Below are positions 1-9,253 of a stretch of DNA of 64,000 nt, piece by piece. This DNA comes from Candidatus Kryptonium thompsonii (GTDB lineage: Bacteria > Bacteroidota > Ignavibacteria > Kryptoniales > Kryptoniaceae). A model generated the notes under the pieces. The model worked only from the letters and a program-made list of their open reading frames with translations. It was not told the DNA's origin and did not search any database. The DNA lies in the NCBI GenBank assembly GCA_001442925.1, contig LDXX01000006.1, positions 124,001-188,000 of the forward strand, read 5' to 3'. The stretch's first letter is position 1. Every line of letters starts with the position of its first letter. The position numbers and the translations under genes are program-made.

Positions 1-1
1 G

Positions 2-880
2 AATCCTGATTTTTCGAAACTTGGGGATGCAAAAATTTGGCTTGCTGCAGCAGGACAGATTTTCTTTACATTAAGTGTTGGGATGGGAACTCTCCAAGCT
101 TACGCAAGCTATCTTCGTGAGAATGATGATATCGCGTTAAGTGGTCTTTCAACTGCATCCACAAACGAGTTTGTTGAGGTGATCCTTGGTGCAAGCATCG
201 CAATTCCAGTTGCTGCTGCTTTCTTTGGGATTGAAACAACACAAGAAATCGCAAAGGGTGGTGCATTTAATCTTGGATTTGTGTCGATGCCGATAATTTT
301 CCAAAAACTTCCTTTCGGTGAGTTTTTTGGCTTCCTTTGGTTTTTGCTTTTGTTCTTCGCTGGAATAACTTCATCTGTTGCAATGGCTCAGCCTTTAATT
401 GCATTTCTTAAAGAGGAATTTGGAATCTCCCATGGTAGAGCAACAGCTTTAATTGGTTTTTCTGTTTTCATCGCTATTCAATTTGTCGTCTTTTTCTTAA
501 AGCATGGATTTCTTGATGAGATGGATTATTGGGCTGGAACATTTGGACTTGTACTTTTTGCTTTATTTGAGATTATAATTTTCGCGTGGATATTTGGAAT
601 GGACAAAGGCTGGGCTGAAATTACAAAGGGTGCAGATATAAAAGTGCCTAAAATATTCTACTACATCATAAAGTACATAACCCCACTTTATCTTCTTTTC
701 ATCATGGTAAATTGGTTGATTCAAGATGCCGTTCCAACATTTTTGATGCAAGGCGTCAAACCTGAAGATATACCTTATAGATGGGGTGCAAGAGGATTAA
801 TGCTGTTAATTTTCATAGCAATAATTCTAATGGTCAAAGTTGCGTGGGATAAACGAAACAAACAAAATCGGGGTAAATAA
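2..880 (+). CDS. NSS-family sodium-dependent transporter, 5' end missing
   Basis: Open from the left edge, giving the last 292 residues of a neurotransmitter:sodium symporter (SNF/SLC6 family, normally about 450-500 residues). These carriers use the Na+ gradient to import amino acids or similar small molecules across the inner membrane. The visible part starts near TM6 (GQIFFTLSVGMG) and holds several hydrophobic segments, including the Ser-rich stretch GITSSVAMAQP expected around TM8, which helps bind sodium. Substrate cannot be told from this. The small subunit gene follows after 2 bases, which points to the MetP-like subgroup (methionine/alanine import) seen in other bacteria. Confidence 0.88.
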   Translation, partial: NPDFSKLGDAKIWLAAAGQIFFTLSVGMGTLQAYASYLRENDDIALSGLSTASTNEFVEVILGASIAIPVAAAFFGIETTQEIAKGGAFNLGFVSMPIIFQKLPFGEFFGFLWFLLLFFAGITSSVAMAQPLIAFLKEEFGISHGRATALIGFSVFIAIQFVVFFLKHGFLDEMDYWAGTFGLVLFALFEIIIFAWIFGMDKGWAEITKGADIKVPKIFYYIIKYITPLYLLFIMVNWLIQDAVPTFLMQGVKPEDIPYRWGARGLMLLIFIAIILMVKVAWDKRNKQNRGK

Positions 881-882
881 AA

Positions 883-1014
883 ATGAAATTCACAACCGAA
901 GGAATTATCTTCATGGTACTTGCGTGGGGAATCGTCGCAACTCTAACAATTTATTGCTTTGCTAAAGTTCTGAAAACCAAGGTAGGGTATAACAATAATC
1001 AAGATGAGGATTAA
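883..1014 (+). CDS. MetS-like small subunit of the NSS transporter (43 aa)
   Basis: A 43-residue protein beginning MKFTTEGIIFMVLAWG, with one membrane helix (about residues 8-27) and a short charged tail ending NNNQDED. It starts 2 bases after the transporter stop codon and ends just before the terminator. Its size, topology and position match the MetS-type small subunits (methionine and alanine importer small subunit family) known to be needed for some NSS transporters. Easily missed by gene finders because of its length. The role is inferred from family and context. Confidence 0.72.
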   Translation: MKFTTEGIIFMVLAWGIVATLTIYCFAKVLKTKVGYNNNQDED

Positions 1015-1023
1015 AAAAATAAA

Positions 1024-1049
1024 AAAGCCCGGGCAAAGTCCCGGGCTTT
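1024..1049. terminator. Bidirectional intrinsic terminator
   Basis: A perfect 10-bp stem AAAGCCCGGG/CCCGGGCTTT with a 6-base loop, bordered by A-runs on the left and T-rich sequence on the right. It lies between two convergent genes (the transporter operon and the secreted protein on the minus strand) and can stop transcription from both sides. Confidence 0.9.
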
Positions 1050-1055
1050 AATGTT

Positions 1056-3845
1056 CTACTTGAGAAGCATCATCTTTTTAGTCTGGATGAATTTGCCTGC
1101 CTTCATCACATAGAAATAAACACCTGAGGAAACTTGTCTACCATCTCTATCTGTTCCATTCCATCTTACGCGATATTTTCCGGGTTGTACAAATTCGTTT
1201 ACAAGTGTCGTGACTTCTCTGCCAAGTATATCGTAAACTTTTATCTCAACATTTACGGCGATCGGAACGGAGAATTCGATATCTGTTGTTGGGTTGAACG
1301 GATTTGGATAGTTTTGAGCGAGGTGGAATTCTTTTGGAATTTCATCCGTGGCAATTTGTACTTTGACTGGTTTCGGAGCTTCTCTTATTTCAATTGCATC
1401 TGCTCTGATGACAAAACTATCTTGCTTCGCCCTGTTGACAAGTGAATCAGCGTAATACGCGTTGACAAGGGCTGTATCATTTTCAAGTCTGATATAACCA
1501 AAAATTGCTGTCTGCTTTGAACCCATTGTGAAGTCGCGTCCACCACGCCTGAACTCGAACCTACCGAGGTAAATTCTCTCAACCCCGAGCTGACTTACAA
1601 TGACAGTTTCAGGTTGAGCTCCACCTTGTTGATAAATCAAATACCTTGCTCTTGGCGTTGAATTACTTGCTGCAAGCCCTGTCCTAGCCCAAACATCGAA
1701 ACTATCAACCTCAGCTGCTCCTTCTCTGAATGGGATATACGGATACCACTCCGCAAAAGCTCCTGGCGCACCATAGATATAAGCAATCAATCTTGAATTG
1801 TTAATTCCACTTCCAGTTATTCTGTTCCACTTATTGTAGGTTGTATCAACAGGTGGAGAAACATAATCAACAATCGGAGGTTGAGCGTAAAATTCATTTT
1901 CAACATCGTTATCTGCATAAATCAGCGTTCCTCTTCCAGTGCCGGTGAAAACTATGGTTAAAACACTATCATACCTTGAATTTGATACGATGTAGAGAGT
2001 ATCAACATAAGTTCTCATATCTCTTGGTGTGAATTCAACTGTAAGGTTAAACTTACCGTTTATCGCTGGGAGTTCAAGTGGTAGAGTTGGCATATTAATT
2101 ATTTTGAATATGCCAGATGTATCAGCAAAATGAATATCATAAATCCACAATGCTTTTTCACCGTTGCTTCCAATTGTTATTGTCCTTCTATAATTACCTT
2201 GTAGCTCCCGTTCGGTTAAGTCAATCGCAACTTCACCAAACCCAACAAGTCTTGAAGCAACCGTTATTTGCGGATGTGTCGGGACTTTTCTTACTCTTAA
2301 TAAATCGGTTCGTAAGAAATTACCTGAAGCTTGACCTGGGTTGCTAAATATAACTTGCGTAGGTCCGCCAGGATTTAACTTGAATGTAAACCCAGGTCCA
2401 CCTATTTGAGCCCAAACAAGGGCGGTGGTGACTTGCCTTTGGTTGAATCCAGTTACTCTCTGCGTGTCAGCAAAGAATGGAGTCACAACATCGATTTGAG
2501 CCGCTGTAGCTGCGTTTGGTGAACTTGCAGGACCTGAATATTCAAGGATATAGTCTCCACCAAGCGTATCAGGTATAACAAATTGATAAAGCGCTTTTGG
2601 TATTTCGGTGGTGCCAGTATAGACTCTGCTATACCTGTTTCCACTTGGGATCGGGAATGGATATGGGCTTGCAACGCTGTTTTGCCAACCTGTTGGAACT
2701 TCTTGATATAGAACTTGGTCTCCACCTGGGGCTCTCCAATGCGGTTCACTTCCATCACTTGCATTCATTATGAAGTTATAGTTTAATCCTTGCCCAACAA
2801 CATGTAAATATGCAACTGGTTCTTCCGGATCATCACTTTCTATAGCAAGTGAATCGACAGCAAGTTCCTCTTGATATGGTCTAAACACGACAGTTAAATC
2901 ATAATAACTCCCAGGGTTTATTCGTATCGGCAACGGATCGTTTGTATAAAACCTTCCTGTATGACTATAAACATTGTAAATTGTTAAAACGCTGTCACCA
3001 AGGTTGAACAATCTTATTTTCTTTTCAGAGGTTTCACCTACTGTGACCTCTGGAAGTATCTCACCAACTCTATAGAGTCCGAAATGGTCTGCGTTTGGTT
3101 TTGTGGTATCTGGATTTGTCCGTTGCCATGGGTTTCCTTTCATTCTCCGCCCGAATTCAAGATCACGCGGTAGTTCACTTCTTAAAACTCTTATTGCGTC
3201 AACTCTTAAGAATGCTGGTGTCAGTGTATCGGCGCCTATTGTCACTATCGTTGGTGCGCCAGCGTTCAATCTTAAAATCGTGAGCGGATACCATGAGCCA
3301 TCGGCTCCACTTTGCGTTGAATCCCAAAGTCCAAGGCTTAGTAAAGTGGGCAGTCCAGCACCATTTAACATTTGATTATGTCTTAATGAGTCAGCGTAAA
3401 ATCCTTCCCCGAATCTCTCAACAGTCACATAGCAATTTGGCGATGCGTTTCCGCTTTGCTGGAGATAATAGTAAAGAATGTAATAATCATCTTTATCGAG
3501 GATATTTTCCTGAGTTTGTGTTGGGATTCCAAAAATATATTTTGCCCATGCACCTGATGGACTTCCAGCGCTGTAGGGAGTTCGTCTATGGTCAGGTCCA
3601 ACATTTGCTGCTCCCCTATTTGTAAACCAGCCAGGTCCTGGTTGACCTTGTGAAGGTTCTTTTTCATAGTAACCATCTGTCGAATCTCTATCTACCTCCC
3701 AATTTGTATCTGTTCCACGAAGATTTGGCGTATTATCAACTGTAAACCACTTGTGCGTCGTCGTATCAAGCGGTGCAAATTGGGAGTAAGCTTTGTTCCC
3801 CACTATGAGTAGGGTAATGATCGATAGTATAATAAATTTGCGCAT
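1056..3845 (-). CDS. Secreted T9SS cargo protein with choice-of-anchor D domains (929 aa)
   Basis: Signal peptide at residues 1-21 (MRKFIILSIITLLIVG..., ending near AYS/Q). The body has three Trp/Tyr-rich beta domains of similar style (each with 'ADTQR/ADSLR...' segments and FxRxDxxR endings, resembling golvesin-like carbohydrate-binding modules) separated by two choice-of-anchor D (ASH-like) domains at roughly 225-355 and 525-640. The last ~85 residues are a T9SS type A sorting domain ([39 protein letters not shown]). A good AGAGGTG ribosome site precedes the ATG. Probably exported to the cell surface. No catalytic motif seen, so an adhesive or binding role is only a guess. Confidence 0.8.
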   Translation of the reverse strand: MRKFIILSIITLLIVGNKAYSQFAPLDTTTHKWFTVDNTPNLRGTDTNWEVDRDSTDGYYEKEPSQGQPGPGWFTNRGAANVGPDHRRTPYSAGSPSGAWAKYIFGIPTQTQENILDKDDYYILYYYLQQSGNASPNCYVTVERFGEGFYADSLRHNQMLNGAGLPTLLSLGLWDSTQSGADGSWYPLTILRLNAGAPTIVTIGADTLTPAFLRVDAIRVLRSELPRDLEFGRRMKGNPWQRTNPDTTKPNADHFGLYRVGEILPEVTVGETSEKKIRLFNLGDSVLTIYNVYSHTGRFYTNDPLPIRINPGSYYDLTVVFRPYQEELAVDSLAIESDDPEEPVAYLHVVGQGLNYNFIMNASDGSEPHWRAPGGDQVLYQEVPTGWQNSVASPYPFPIPSGNRYSRVYTGTTEIPKALYQFVIPDTLGGDYILEYSGPASSPNAATAAQIDVVTPFFADTQRVTGFNQRQVTTALVWAQIGGPGFTFKLNPGGPTQVIFSNPGQASGNFLRTDLLRVRKVPTHPQITVASRLVGFGEVAIDLTERELQGNYRRTITIGSNGEKALWIYDIHFADTSGIFKIINMPTLPLELPAINGKFNLTVEFTPRDMRTYVDTLYIVSNSRYDSVLTIVFTGTGRGTLIYADNDVENEFYAQPPIVDYVSPPVDTTYNKWNRITGSGINNSRLIAYIYGAPGAFAEWYPYIPFREGAAEVDSFDVWARTGLAASNSTPRARYLIYQQGGAQPETVIVSQLGVERIYLGRFEFRRGGRDFTMGSKQTAIFGYIRLENDTALVNAYYADSLVNRAKQDSFVIRADAIEIREAPKPVKVQIATDEIPKEFHLAQNYPNPFNPTTDIEFSVPIAVNVEIKVYDILGREVTTLVNEFVQPGKYRVRWNGTDRDGRQVSSGVYFYVMKAGKFIQTKKMMLLK

Positions 3846-3863
3846 GATTTTTCACCTCTTTGT

Positions 3864-4286
3864 TTATTTTGATTTACGAAAAAGTGTTAAGCGAATTATC
3901 CCGGGTTTACCGAGAAATCTATCATTCCCAACTGGAATAACTTTGTAATAGACCCAGATGCTATCTTCACCGAAGCTTGGAATTGTTGAATCAGCATAAC
4001 TTGGAACTTTCACCGGAGGCTGAAGAAATGAATAATTACCCCCTGCAGTATCGCGTAAAGCCCTGTAAACTTCCCATTCCCTTAGATTTCCGTTATCATC
4101 ATATTCCCAATTTAAAAGAACAAGGTATTTTCCTGTTTTCGTAGTGTCGATGCGAGCGTTTAAATTTTTAACCTCCGGGACCCTTCCAATGTGCGTTGGT
4201 GTAATTAATTCTTTAGGTTTATCACATCCATAGAGCAAAATAATCGTTAAAAATGCCCAAAAACAGGGGCGGTGAGCGTTTTTCAA
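3864..4286 (-). CDS. Fibronectin-III-like lipoprotein
   Basis: The open frame extends to 4349, also from a TTG. I prefer the TTG at 4286 because it gives a compact lipoprotein signal: a short basic/polar N-end, the hydrophobic run FWAFLTIILLYG, and a lipobox Cys at residue 21. The mature part (about 120 residues) reads like one fibronectin type III fold (LLNWEYDDNGNLREWEVYRA, then VYYKVIPV). No clear Shine-Dalgarno supports either start. It lies 18 bases upstream of the large secreted protein on the same strand, so the two are probably one transcript. Function unknown. Confidence 0.62.
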   Translation of the reverse strand: MKNAHRPCFWAFLTIILLYGCDKPKELITPTHIGRVPEVKNLNARIDTTKTGKYLVLLNWEYDDNGNLREWEVYRALRDTAGGNYSFLQPPVKVPSYADSTIPSFGEDSIWVYYKVIPVGNDRFLGKPGIIRLTLFRKSK

Positions 4287-4445
4287 GGCATTTAAAAAAT
4301 TTATTTTTGATGCCAAGGGTAAAATAATTTTTCGGTAAATGAAAAGCAAGCAAAATTGATAGAATTTTGGGGTGTCTAAAAAATTTCCTCTTATGAGGTT
4401 ATGTTCGGTAGTTGATAATTTATTGAGTATTTTCTATATTTTTTG

Positions 4446-4469
4446 TGTCTCCGCTTTTTGTTGGAGACA
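4446..4469. promoter_or_regulatory. Inverted repeat upstream of the hybrid kinase gene
   Basis: A 7-bp perfect inverted repeat TGTCTCC/GGAGACA with a 10-base T-rich spacer, 27 bases before the kinase start codon. It could be an operator or a leader hairpin. The 3' arm context TTGTTGGAGAC occurs again at 45849-45859 upstream of ccmC. Purely a pattern; no known regulator is implied. Confidence 0.25.
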
Positions 4470-4495
4470 AATTTTAAACTGAGATCTTTTGAATT

Positions 4496-6034
4496 ATGAG
4501 AATTTTAATCGTTGACGATGTAGATGAAAGTCTTGAACTTTTAAAAGAGGTTTTCGAGGCGATGGATTATATTGTTTTAACCGCGAACAATGGGGTTGAA
4601 GCACTTAAGGTTCTTAACGATGAGAAAGTTGATGTTATAATTTCTGATGTTCTTATGCCGAAGATGGATGGTTTTCAATTTTGCAGGGAGGTTAAGAAGC
4701 AAGAGCGACTCAAGGACATCCCGTTTATATTTTATACTGCAAATTATACGGATCCCGAAGATGAAAAATTTGGGCTTAGCCTTGGGGCTGACGCTTATCT
4801 CATTAAACCGATTGATATTCAGGTTCTCATCAATACTGTTGAAAAGATGATTCAAAAAAAGAGAACTGCGGATGCGACGGAGGTAAGCTCAATAGATGAT
4901 GTACAATATTTGAGGGAATACAACACGGTTTTAATTCGCAAGCTTGAGGATAAGATGTATGAGCTTGAGCGGGCAAATGAAATGTTGCGGCAGATGAATG
5001 AAGAACTTCAAATTTCTCATGAGCAATATAAAAGTTTATTTGAAAACGCTGGAAAGGCAATTTTCATAGTTCAACCTGAAACATGGGTTGTTATTGAAGC
5101 AAACAATCAAGCTGAAGAGCTTTTAAAATGCACAAGGGATGAAATTTTAAATTTAAGTTTTGAAAGGTACAAAAAGTTTTTCCAGCCACTTTTCGAAGGT
5201 GAGAAAGTAGTTAATTTTGAAACAACAATTATTGATTTTGAAGGAACTGAAAAAATTGTGGAGATGACGGCTAAGTTGATCGGCTATGCTTATACAAGCA
5301 CAATTCAAGTTATAGTCTCAGATCTTACTGAAAAAGTAAAAATTCAAGAAGAATTAATTCAAGCCGAAAAACTTGCATCGCTTGGCAGGTTATCCGCAGC
5401 AATTGCACATGAAATAAGAAATCCCCTATCGGCGATAAGTGTTAATTTACAGTTTCTTTTGAAAAAATTTCCTGAGGGATCTCAGGAGAGGAAATATCTT
5501 GATCTCACATTAGAGGGTGTTCGCAGGATTGAGAAGATAGTTGAGGCGACTTTAAACTTTGCCAGACCGAGCAAACCAATCGTAAAAGATGAAGATATAA
5601 ATGAAGTGATAAACGCAACTCTTCCCCTTGTTGAGATATCAACTTTGAAAAAGAAAATTGAGGTGATACCTAAACTTGAACCTGAACTTCCAAAGGTAAA
5701 AATTGACTTTAAACAGATTCAGCAAGTTATCTTAAACATTTTAACTAACGCTGTTGATGCAATTGAGAATTCAGGTTGGATAAAGATAAACTCATATCTT
5801 GAGGATGAAGGAGGGGTTAGTTATGTGGTTGTTTCAATAGCTGATTCTGGATGTGGAATTCCTAAGGATGAGCTCAATAAAATTTTTGAACCGTTTTACA
5901 CGAAGAAAAGTGATGGGACTGGGCTTGGGCTTGCTATAAGCAGGCAAATTATGAACAATCACGGAGGTAAGATTGAGGTTGAAAGCGAAGTGGGTCGTGG
6001 GACAACTTTTTATTTAAAATTTAAAGTGAAATAA
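4496..6034 (+). CDS. Hybrid sensor kinase: receiver-PAS-histidine kinase
   Basis: 512 residues, no membrane segment, so cytoplasmic. Residues 1-120 are a receiver domain (acid pair D7/D8, phospho-acceptor D51 in ISDVLMP, K104). A linker coiled coil (about 135-180) leads to a PAS domain (about 180-280). The kinase core has H305 in AAIAHEIRNPLS, the N box LNILTNAVDAIE (N414, N418), G1 box DSGCGIP and G2 box GTGLGLA. The receiver is at the N-end, so its phosphorylation may tune the kinase rather than relay onwards. It lies 17 bases upstream of an NtrC-type regulator, its probable partner. The signal is unknown. Confidence 0.92.
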   Translation: MRILIVDDVDESLELLKEVFEAMDYIVLTANNGVEALKVLNDEKVDVIISDVLMPKMDGFQFCREVKKQERLKDIPFIFYTANYTDPEDEKFGLSLGADAYLIKPIDIQVLINTVEKMIQKKRTADATEVSSIDDVQYLREYNTVLIRKLEDKMYELERANEMLRQMNEELQISHEQYKSLFENAGKAIFIVQPETWVVIEANNQAEELLKCTRDEILNLSFERYKKFFQPLFEGEKVVNFETTIIDFEGTEKIVEMTAKLIGYAYTSTIQVIVSDLTEKVKIQEELIQAEKLASLGRLSAAIAHEIRNPLSAISVNLQFLLKKFPEGSQERKYLDLTLEGVRRIEKIVEATLNFARPSKPIVKDEDINEVINATLPLVEISTLKKKIEVIPKLEPELPKVKIDFKQIQQVILNILTNAVDAIENSGWIKINSYLEDEGGVSYVVVSIADSGCGIPKDELNKIFEPFYTKKSDGTGLGLAISRQIMNNHGGKIEVESEVGRGTTFYLKFKVK

Positions 6035-6051
6035 CAAACGGAGGTGATGCG

Positions 6052-7455
6052 ATGAAGTTTAAAGTTATGGTTATTGATGATGATAATCTTTTCAATCAAT
6101 CCATAACACAAGTGTTGAACGATTCCGGATACGAGGTTGTTTCATATTTATCGGGTGAGGAGGCTTTAAGAGATTTACGAAATGAATCTCCAGATGTGGT
6201 TTTGCTTGATATCTTCTTAAAGGGGGAAAACGGAATTGATGTTTTAAAACAGCTTAAGCAGGAGGAGCCCGCGCTTCCAGTAATTATGATAACCGCTTAT
6301 TCCGATGTGAATCTTGCAGTTCAAGCGATAAAGCTTGGAGCAGAGGATTTTATACTTAAACCGCTTGATTTCGAGCATCTTGAGATTACAATGCAAAAAG
6401 CAATCAAAAATATCAAGCTTCAGCGTGAGGTTCAGCAATTAAAAGAGCAGTTGTTTGAATATGCCGGTGAATATCGCATAATTGGTCAAAGCAAGGGACT
6501 TCTTGAAGCGTTGAGACTTGCAGAAAAATATGCGCAAGGTGATGACACCACAGTTTTGATAACAGGGGAAACGGGAACTGGCAAGGAGTTGATTGCGCGA
6601 TACATCCATGATAAGAGTTCAAGAAGAGATGGTCCGTTTATCGCCATAAATTGCGGGGCAATTCCGAAGGATTTAATTGAAAGTGAGCTCTTTGGATATG
6701 AACGCGGTGCATTTACAGGCGCAACTGAAAAAATGAAACAGGGTAAATTCGAGCTTGCGCACGGTGGAACGATCTTGCTTGATGAAGTAGGCGAACTAAG
6801 CCCAGAGGCGCAGGTTAAATTGTTGAGAGTTCTGCAGGATAAAAAATTTTATCGACTTGGCGGAACAAAAGAGATATCGGTTGATGTCAGAGTCATAGCA
6901 TCGACTAATAAAGATCTCAAGAAGGAAGTTGAGGAAGGCAGGTTCAGAAGTGATCTTTATTATCGATTAAATGTTGCAACTATACATCTTCCACCACTTC
7001 GAGAGAGAAAGGAGGACATACCAAGTCTTGTCATGAGCTTTATTATGGAGTTTAATAAGAAGTTTGGTAAAAATTTCACGGGTGTTGACGATAAAGCAAT
7101 GGAAATGTTGCAATCTTATCACTGGCCCGGAAATATCCGTGAGCTTCGCAACACTATAGAACGAATAACACTTATTGAAAACGACACAAAAATTAGAGCT
7201 GAGCACTTAACTCATTTTCAATTTCAAAAAGCTGAAATCCATGCTAACAACGAGAATGAATTTGTTTTAAAAATACCGCCAACGGGAGTAACCATGGATA
7301 AAGTTTTGCGAGAGCTTATAATTCAGACGCTGAGGATAACAAATGGCAATCAAATTCAAGCAGCGAAAATTCTTGGGATAACCCGTTCGAAGTTAAGATA
7401 TAGAATGGAGCAGTTAAAAATTGAACAAAAGAAAATAATTTCGGGAATGAGATGA
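6052..7455 (+). CDS. NtrC-family sigma-54-dependent response regulator
   Basis: 467 residues: receiver domain (D9/D10, phospho-acceptor D53 in VVLLDIF), AAA+ domain with Walker A GETGTGKE (172-179), sigma-54 contact loop GAFTGA (219-224), Walker B ILLDEVGELS, arginine-finger region and a C-terminal Fis-type helix-turn-helix (NQIQAAKILGITRSKLRYRM). This is a complete enhancer-binding activator that opens sigma-54 promoters by ATP hydrolysis. Preceded by a strong site (ACGGAGGTGATGCG) 17 bases after the kinase gene. Its stop overlaps the start of dcd by 4 bases (ATGA). Target genes are not evident in the window. Confidence 0.95.
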   Translation: MKFKVMVIDDDNLFNQSITQVLNDSGYEVVSYLSGEEALRDLRNESPDVVLLDIFLKGENGIDVLKQLKQEEPALPVIMITAYSDVNLAVQAIKLGAEDFILKPLDFEHLEITMQKAIKNIKLQREVQQLKEQLFEYAGEYRIIGQSKGLLEALRLAEKYAQGDDTTVLITGETGTGKELIARYIHDKSSRRDGPFIAINCGAIPKDLIESELFGYERGAFTGATEKMKQGKFELAHGGTILLDEVGELSPEAQVKLLRVLQDKKFYRLGGTKEISVDVRVIASTNKDLKKEVEEGRFRSDLYYRLNVATIHLPPLRERKEDIPSLVMSFIMEFNKKFGKNFTGVDDKAMEMLQSYHWPGNIRELRNTIERITLIENDTKIRAEHLTHFQFQKAEIHANNENEFVLKIPPTGVTMDKVLRELIIQTLRITNGNQIQAAKILGITRSKLRYRMEQLKIEQKKIISGMR

Positions 7456-7988
7456 TATTGAGCGACAAAAGAATTCTTGAGGAGATTGAAAAGGGCAATA
7501 TTGTAATTGATCCATTTGATATAAACTGCCTTGGGACAAATAGCTATGATGTTCATTTGGGCGAGTGGATGGCTGTTTACAAGAATGAGATACTTGATGC
7601 GAAGGTTGAAAATGAACTTGAATATTTTAAAATTCCGCCTGAAGGCATAATTCTTTACCCAAACAAACTCTATCTTGGGGTCACGCTTGAATATACAGAA
7701 ACCCACGGATTTGTTCCCTTCCTTGAGGGTAAATCGAGTGTTGGACGGCTTGGGATTGACATTCATTCAACAGCTGGCAAAGGCGATGCTGGATATTGTA
7801 ATCATTGGACGCTTGAGATCTCGGTTAAACAGCCGGTTAGAATTTATGCTGGGATGCCGATCGGACAATTGATCTATTTTGAAATTTCTGGTGAGATCTT
7901 AACACCATATAACAAGAAGAAAACAGCAAAATACAACCAGCGTTCCAACAAGCCGATCGGCTCGATGATGTGGAAAAACTTTCGGTGA
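7452..7988 (+). CDS. dcd: dCTP deaminase
   Basis: 178 residues of the dCTP deaminase/dUTPase fold. Signature KSSVGRLGIDIHSTAG (94-109), and a Glu in WTLEISV (E122) in the place of the catalytic glutamate of Escherichia coli Dcd. It converts dCTP to dUTP (some relatives go on to dUMP), feeding thymidylate synthesis. Slightly shorter than the E. coli protein (193). Translation is probably coupled to the sigma-54 regulator by an ATGA overlap, an odd partner for a nucleotide enzyme. I cannot tell the mono- from the bifunctional type by eye. Confidence 0.92.
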   Translation: MILSDKRILEEIEKGNIVIDPFDINCLGTNSYDVHLGEWMAVYKNEILDAKVENELEYFKIPPEGIILYPNKLYLGVTLEYTETHGFVPFLEGKSSVGRLGIDIHSTAGKGDAGYCNHWTLEISVKQPVRIYAGMPIGQLIYFEISGEILTPYNKKKTAKYNQRSNKPIGSMMWKNFR

Positions 7989-8060
7989 GTTGTTAACATA
8001 TTAAACACCAACTATCGGGCTTTTCAGCGTCGTTAACTTCGGAGTTATCCCTTTAAACAC

Positions 8061-8090
8061 TTGACAATTTCAAAAAATTTTTTATATTTA
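8061..8090 (+). promoter_or_regulatory. Predicted promoter of the ATP-grasp/KamA operon
   Basis: TTGACA at 8061-8066 and TATATT at 8083-8088 with a 16-base spacer, about 40 bases upstream of the first ATP-grasp start codon. It is close to the general bacterial -35/-10 consensus. The start codon itself has no clear Shine-Dalgarno. Confidence 0.55.
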
Positions 8091-8128
8091 TAAGTGAGAA
8101 CTGATTTAAAACAAAGTTTAAATCGTTT

Positions 8129-9208
8129 ATGCATGTTGGTCTTGTGTTTAACTTGAAGAAAGATAGATCTGATGATTCAAACGGGGATGACTCGTTTAGT
8201 AGTGTTAAGTTCTTAAATAAGTTAAACACTAAACAAGGCGAAATCACCTTCGACGACACCTACGCTGAGTGGGACACATGGGAGACAATAAACGCAGTTA
8301 AGCTTGCCCTTGAGGAAAATCACACCGTCACTTTAATAGAAGCTGATGAGGATGTATTTGAAAAGTTAAGAAAAACCAGACCAGACATCGTTTTCAATAT
8401 TGCTGAAGGATTTCATGGGGTAAGTAGAGAAGCTCAAGTTCCAGCAATACTTGAAATGTTAAACATACCTTATACGGGAAGTGATCCATTGACGCTTGCT
8501 ATTTGTCTCGATAAAGCACGAACTAAGGAAATTTTATCCTATCATAAAATTCCCACTGCAAAATTTTTTGTTGTCGAAAATCTTGATGAGTTTGATGGAA
8601 ACATTGATCTCGAATTTCCACTTATAGTTAAACCACTTCACGAGGGCTCAAGCAAAGGAATTTTTAATTCATCCGTAGTTGAAAACAATAGAGAATTGCT
8701 TTCCGAAATAGAAAGGGTTTTAAGAACATATAACGAACCTGCTTTGGTTGAAGAATTTTTGCCGGGCAGGGAATTCACGGTTGCGATTCTTGGAAATGGA
8801 AAAGAGGCTAAAGTTTTACCGATAATTGAAATTAAATTCGACTCCCTTCCAACTGAGGCGAAGCCGATTTATTCATTTGAAGCAAAGTGGATTTGGGATA
8901 CACCTGAAAAACCGCTTGATATTTTCCAATGCCCCGCGGAAATAGATGACAAGCTTAAAGAAATGATAGAAAAAATAGCGCTTTCAACATTTAAAATTCT
9001 GCGTTGCAGGGATTGGTGTAGAATTGACATGCGACTTGATAAGAATGGAATTCCAAACATCCTTGAAGTTAATCCATTACCCGGTATCCTTCCAAACCCA
9101 GAAGACAATTCATGCTTTCCAAAAGCAGCACGTGCAGCGGGGTTGACCTACAACCAAATGATAAATGAGGTTCTAAATACAGCCTTAAAAAGATATAGGA
9201 TGATTTAA
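8129..9208 (+). CDS. D-Ala-D-Ala ligase-like ATP-grasp enzyme (first copy)
   Basis: 359 residues. The order is pre-ATP-grasp domain, then LDKARTKEIL, an ATP-binding loop KPLHEGSSKGI, VEEFLPGREFTVAIL and the metal-binding end CRIDMRLDKNG...ILEVNPLPG. This is the D-alanine-D-alanine ligase superfamily, which joins two amino acids via an acyl phosphate. It is not a standard Ddl: the NTLPG motif is NPLPG and the next residues differ, so another substrate is likely. First gene of a four-gene operon with a paralog, a GNAT and a lysine aminomutase; I infer it ligates a (beta-)amino acid made there. Confidence 0.8.
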   Translation: MHVGLVFNLKKDRSDDSNGDDSFSSVKFLNKLNTKQGEITFDDTYAEWDTWETINAVKLALEENHTVTLIEADEDVFEKLRKTRPDIVFNIAEGFHGVSREAQVPAILEMLNIPYTGSDPLTLAICLDKARTKEILSYHKIPTAKFFVVENLDEFDGNIDLEFPLIVKPLHEGSSKGIFNSSVVENNRELLSEIERVLRTYNEPALVEEFLPGREFTVAILGNGKEAKVLPIIEIKFDSLPTEAKPIYSFEAKWIWDTPEKPLDIFQCPAEIDDKLKEMIEKIALSTFKILRCRDWCRIDMRLDKNGIPNILEVNPLPGILPNPEDNSCFPKAARAAGLTYNQMINEVLNTALKRYRMI

Positions 9209-9253
9209 AAGTAATTGACAATCAATCATCGAAATAAAAATAACGGCATTATT

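Noticed and set aside
1134-3625. Several plus-strand open frames across the large secreted protein gene
   Set aside because: No ribosome sites or recognisable domains; they are shadows of the 929-residue minus-strand gene with its clear signal and sorting domains.
8034-8047. Small hairpin TAACT-TCGG-AGTTA after dcd as a terminator
   Set aside because: Only five base pairs, no T-run after it.
9215-9253. TTG at 9215 as start of the second ATP-grasp gene
   Set aside because: The extra 13 residues are polar and unrelated to the family; ATG at 9254 begins the expected first beta strand.
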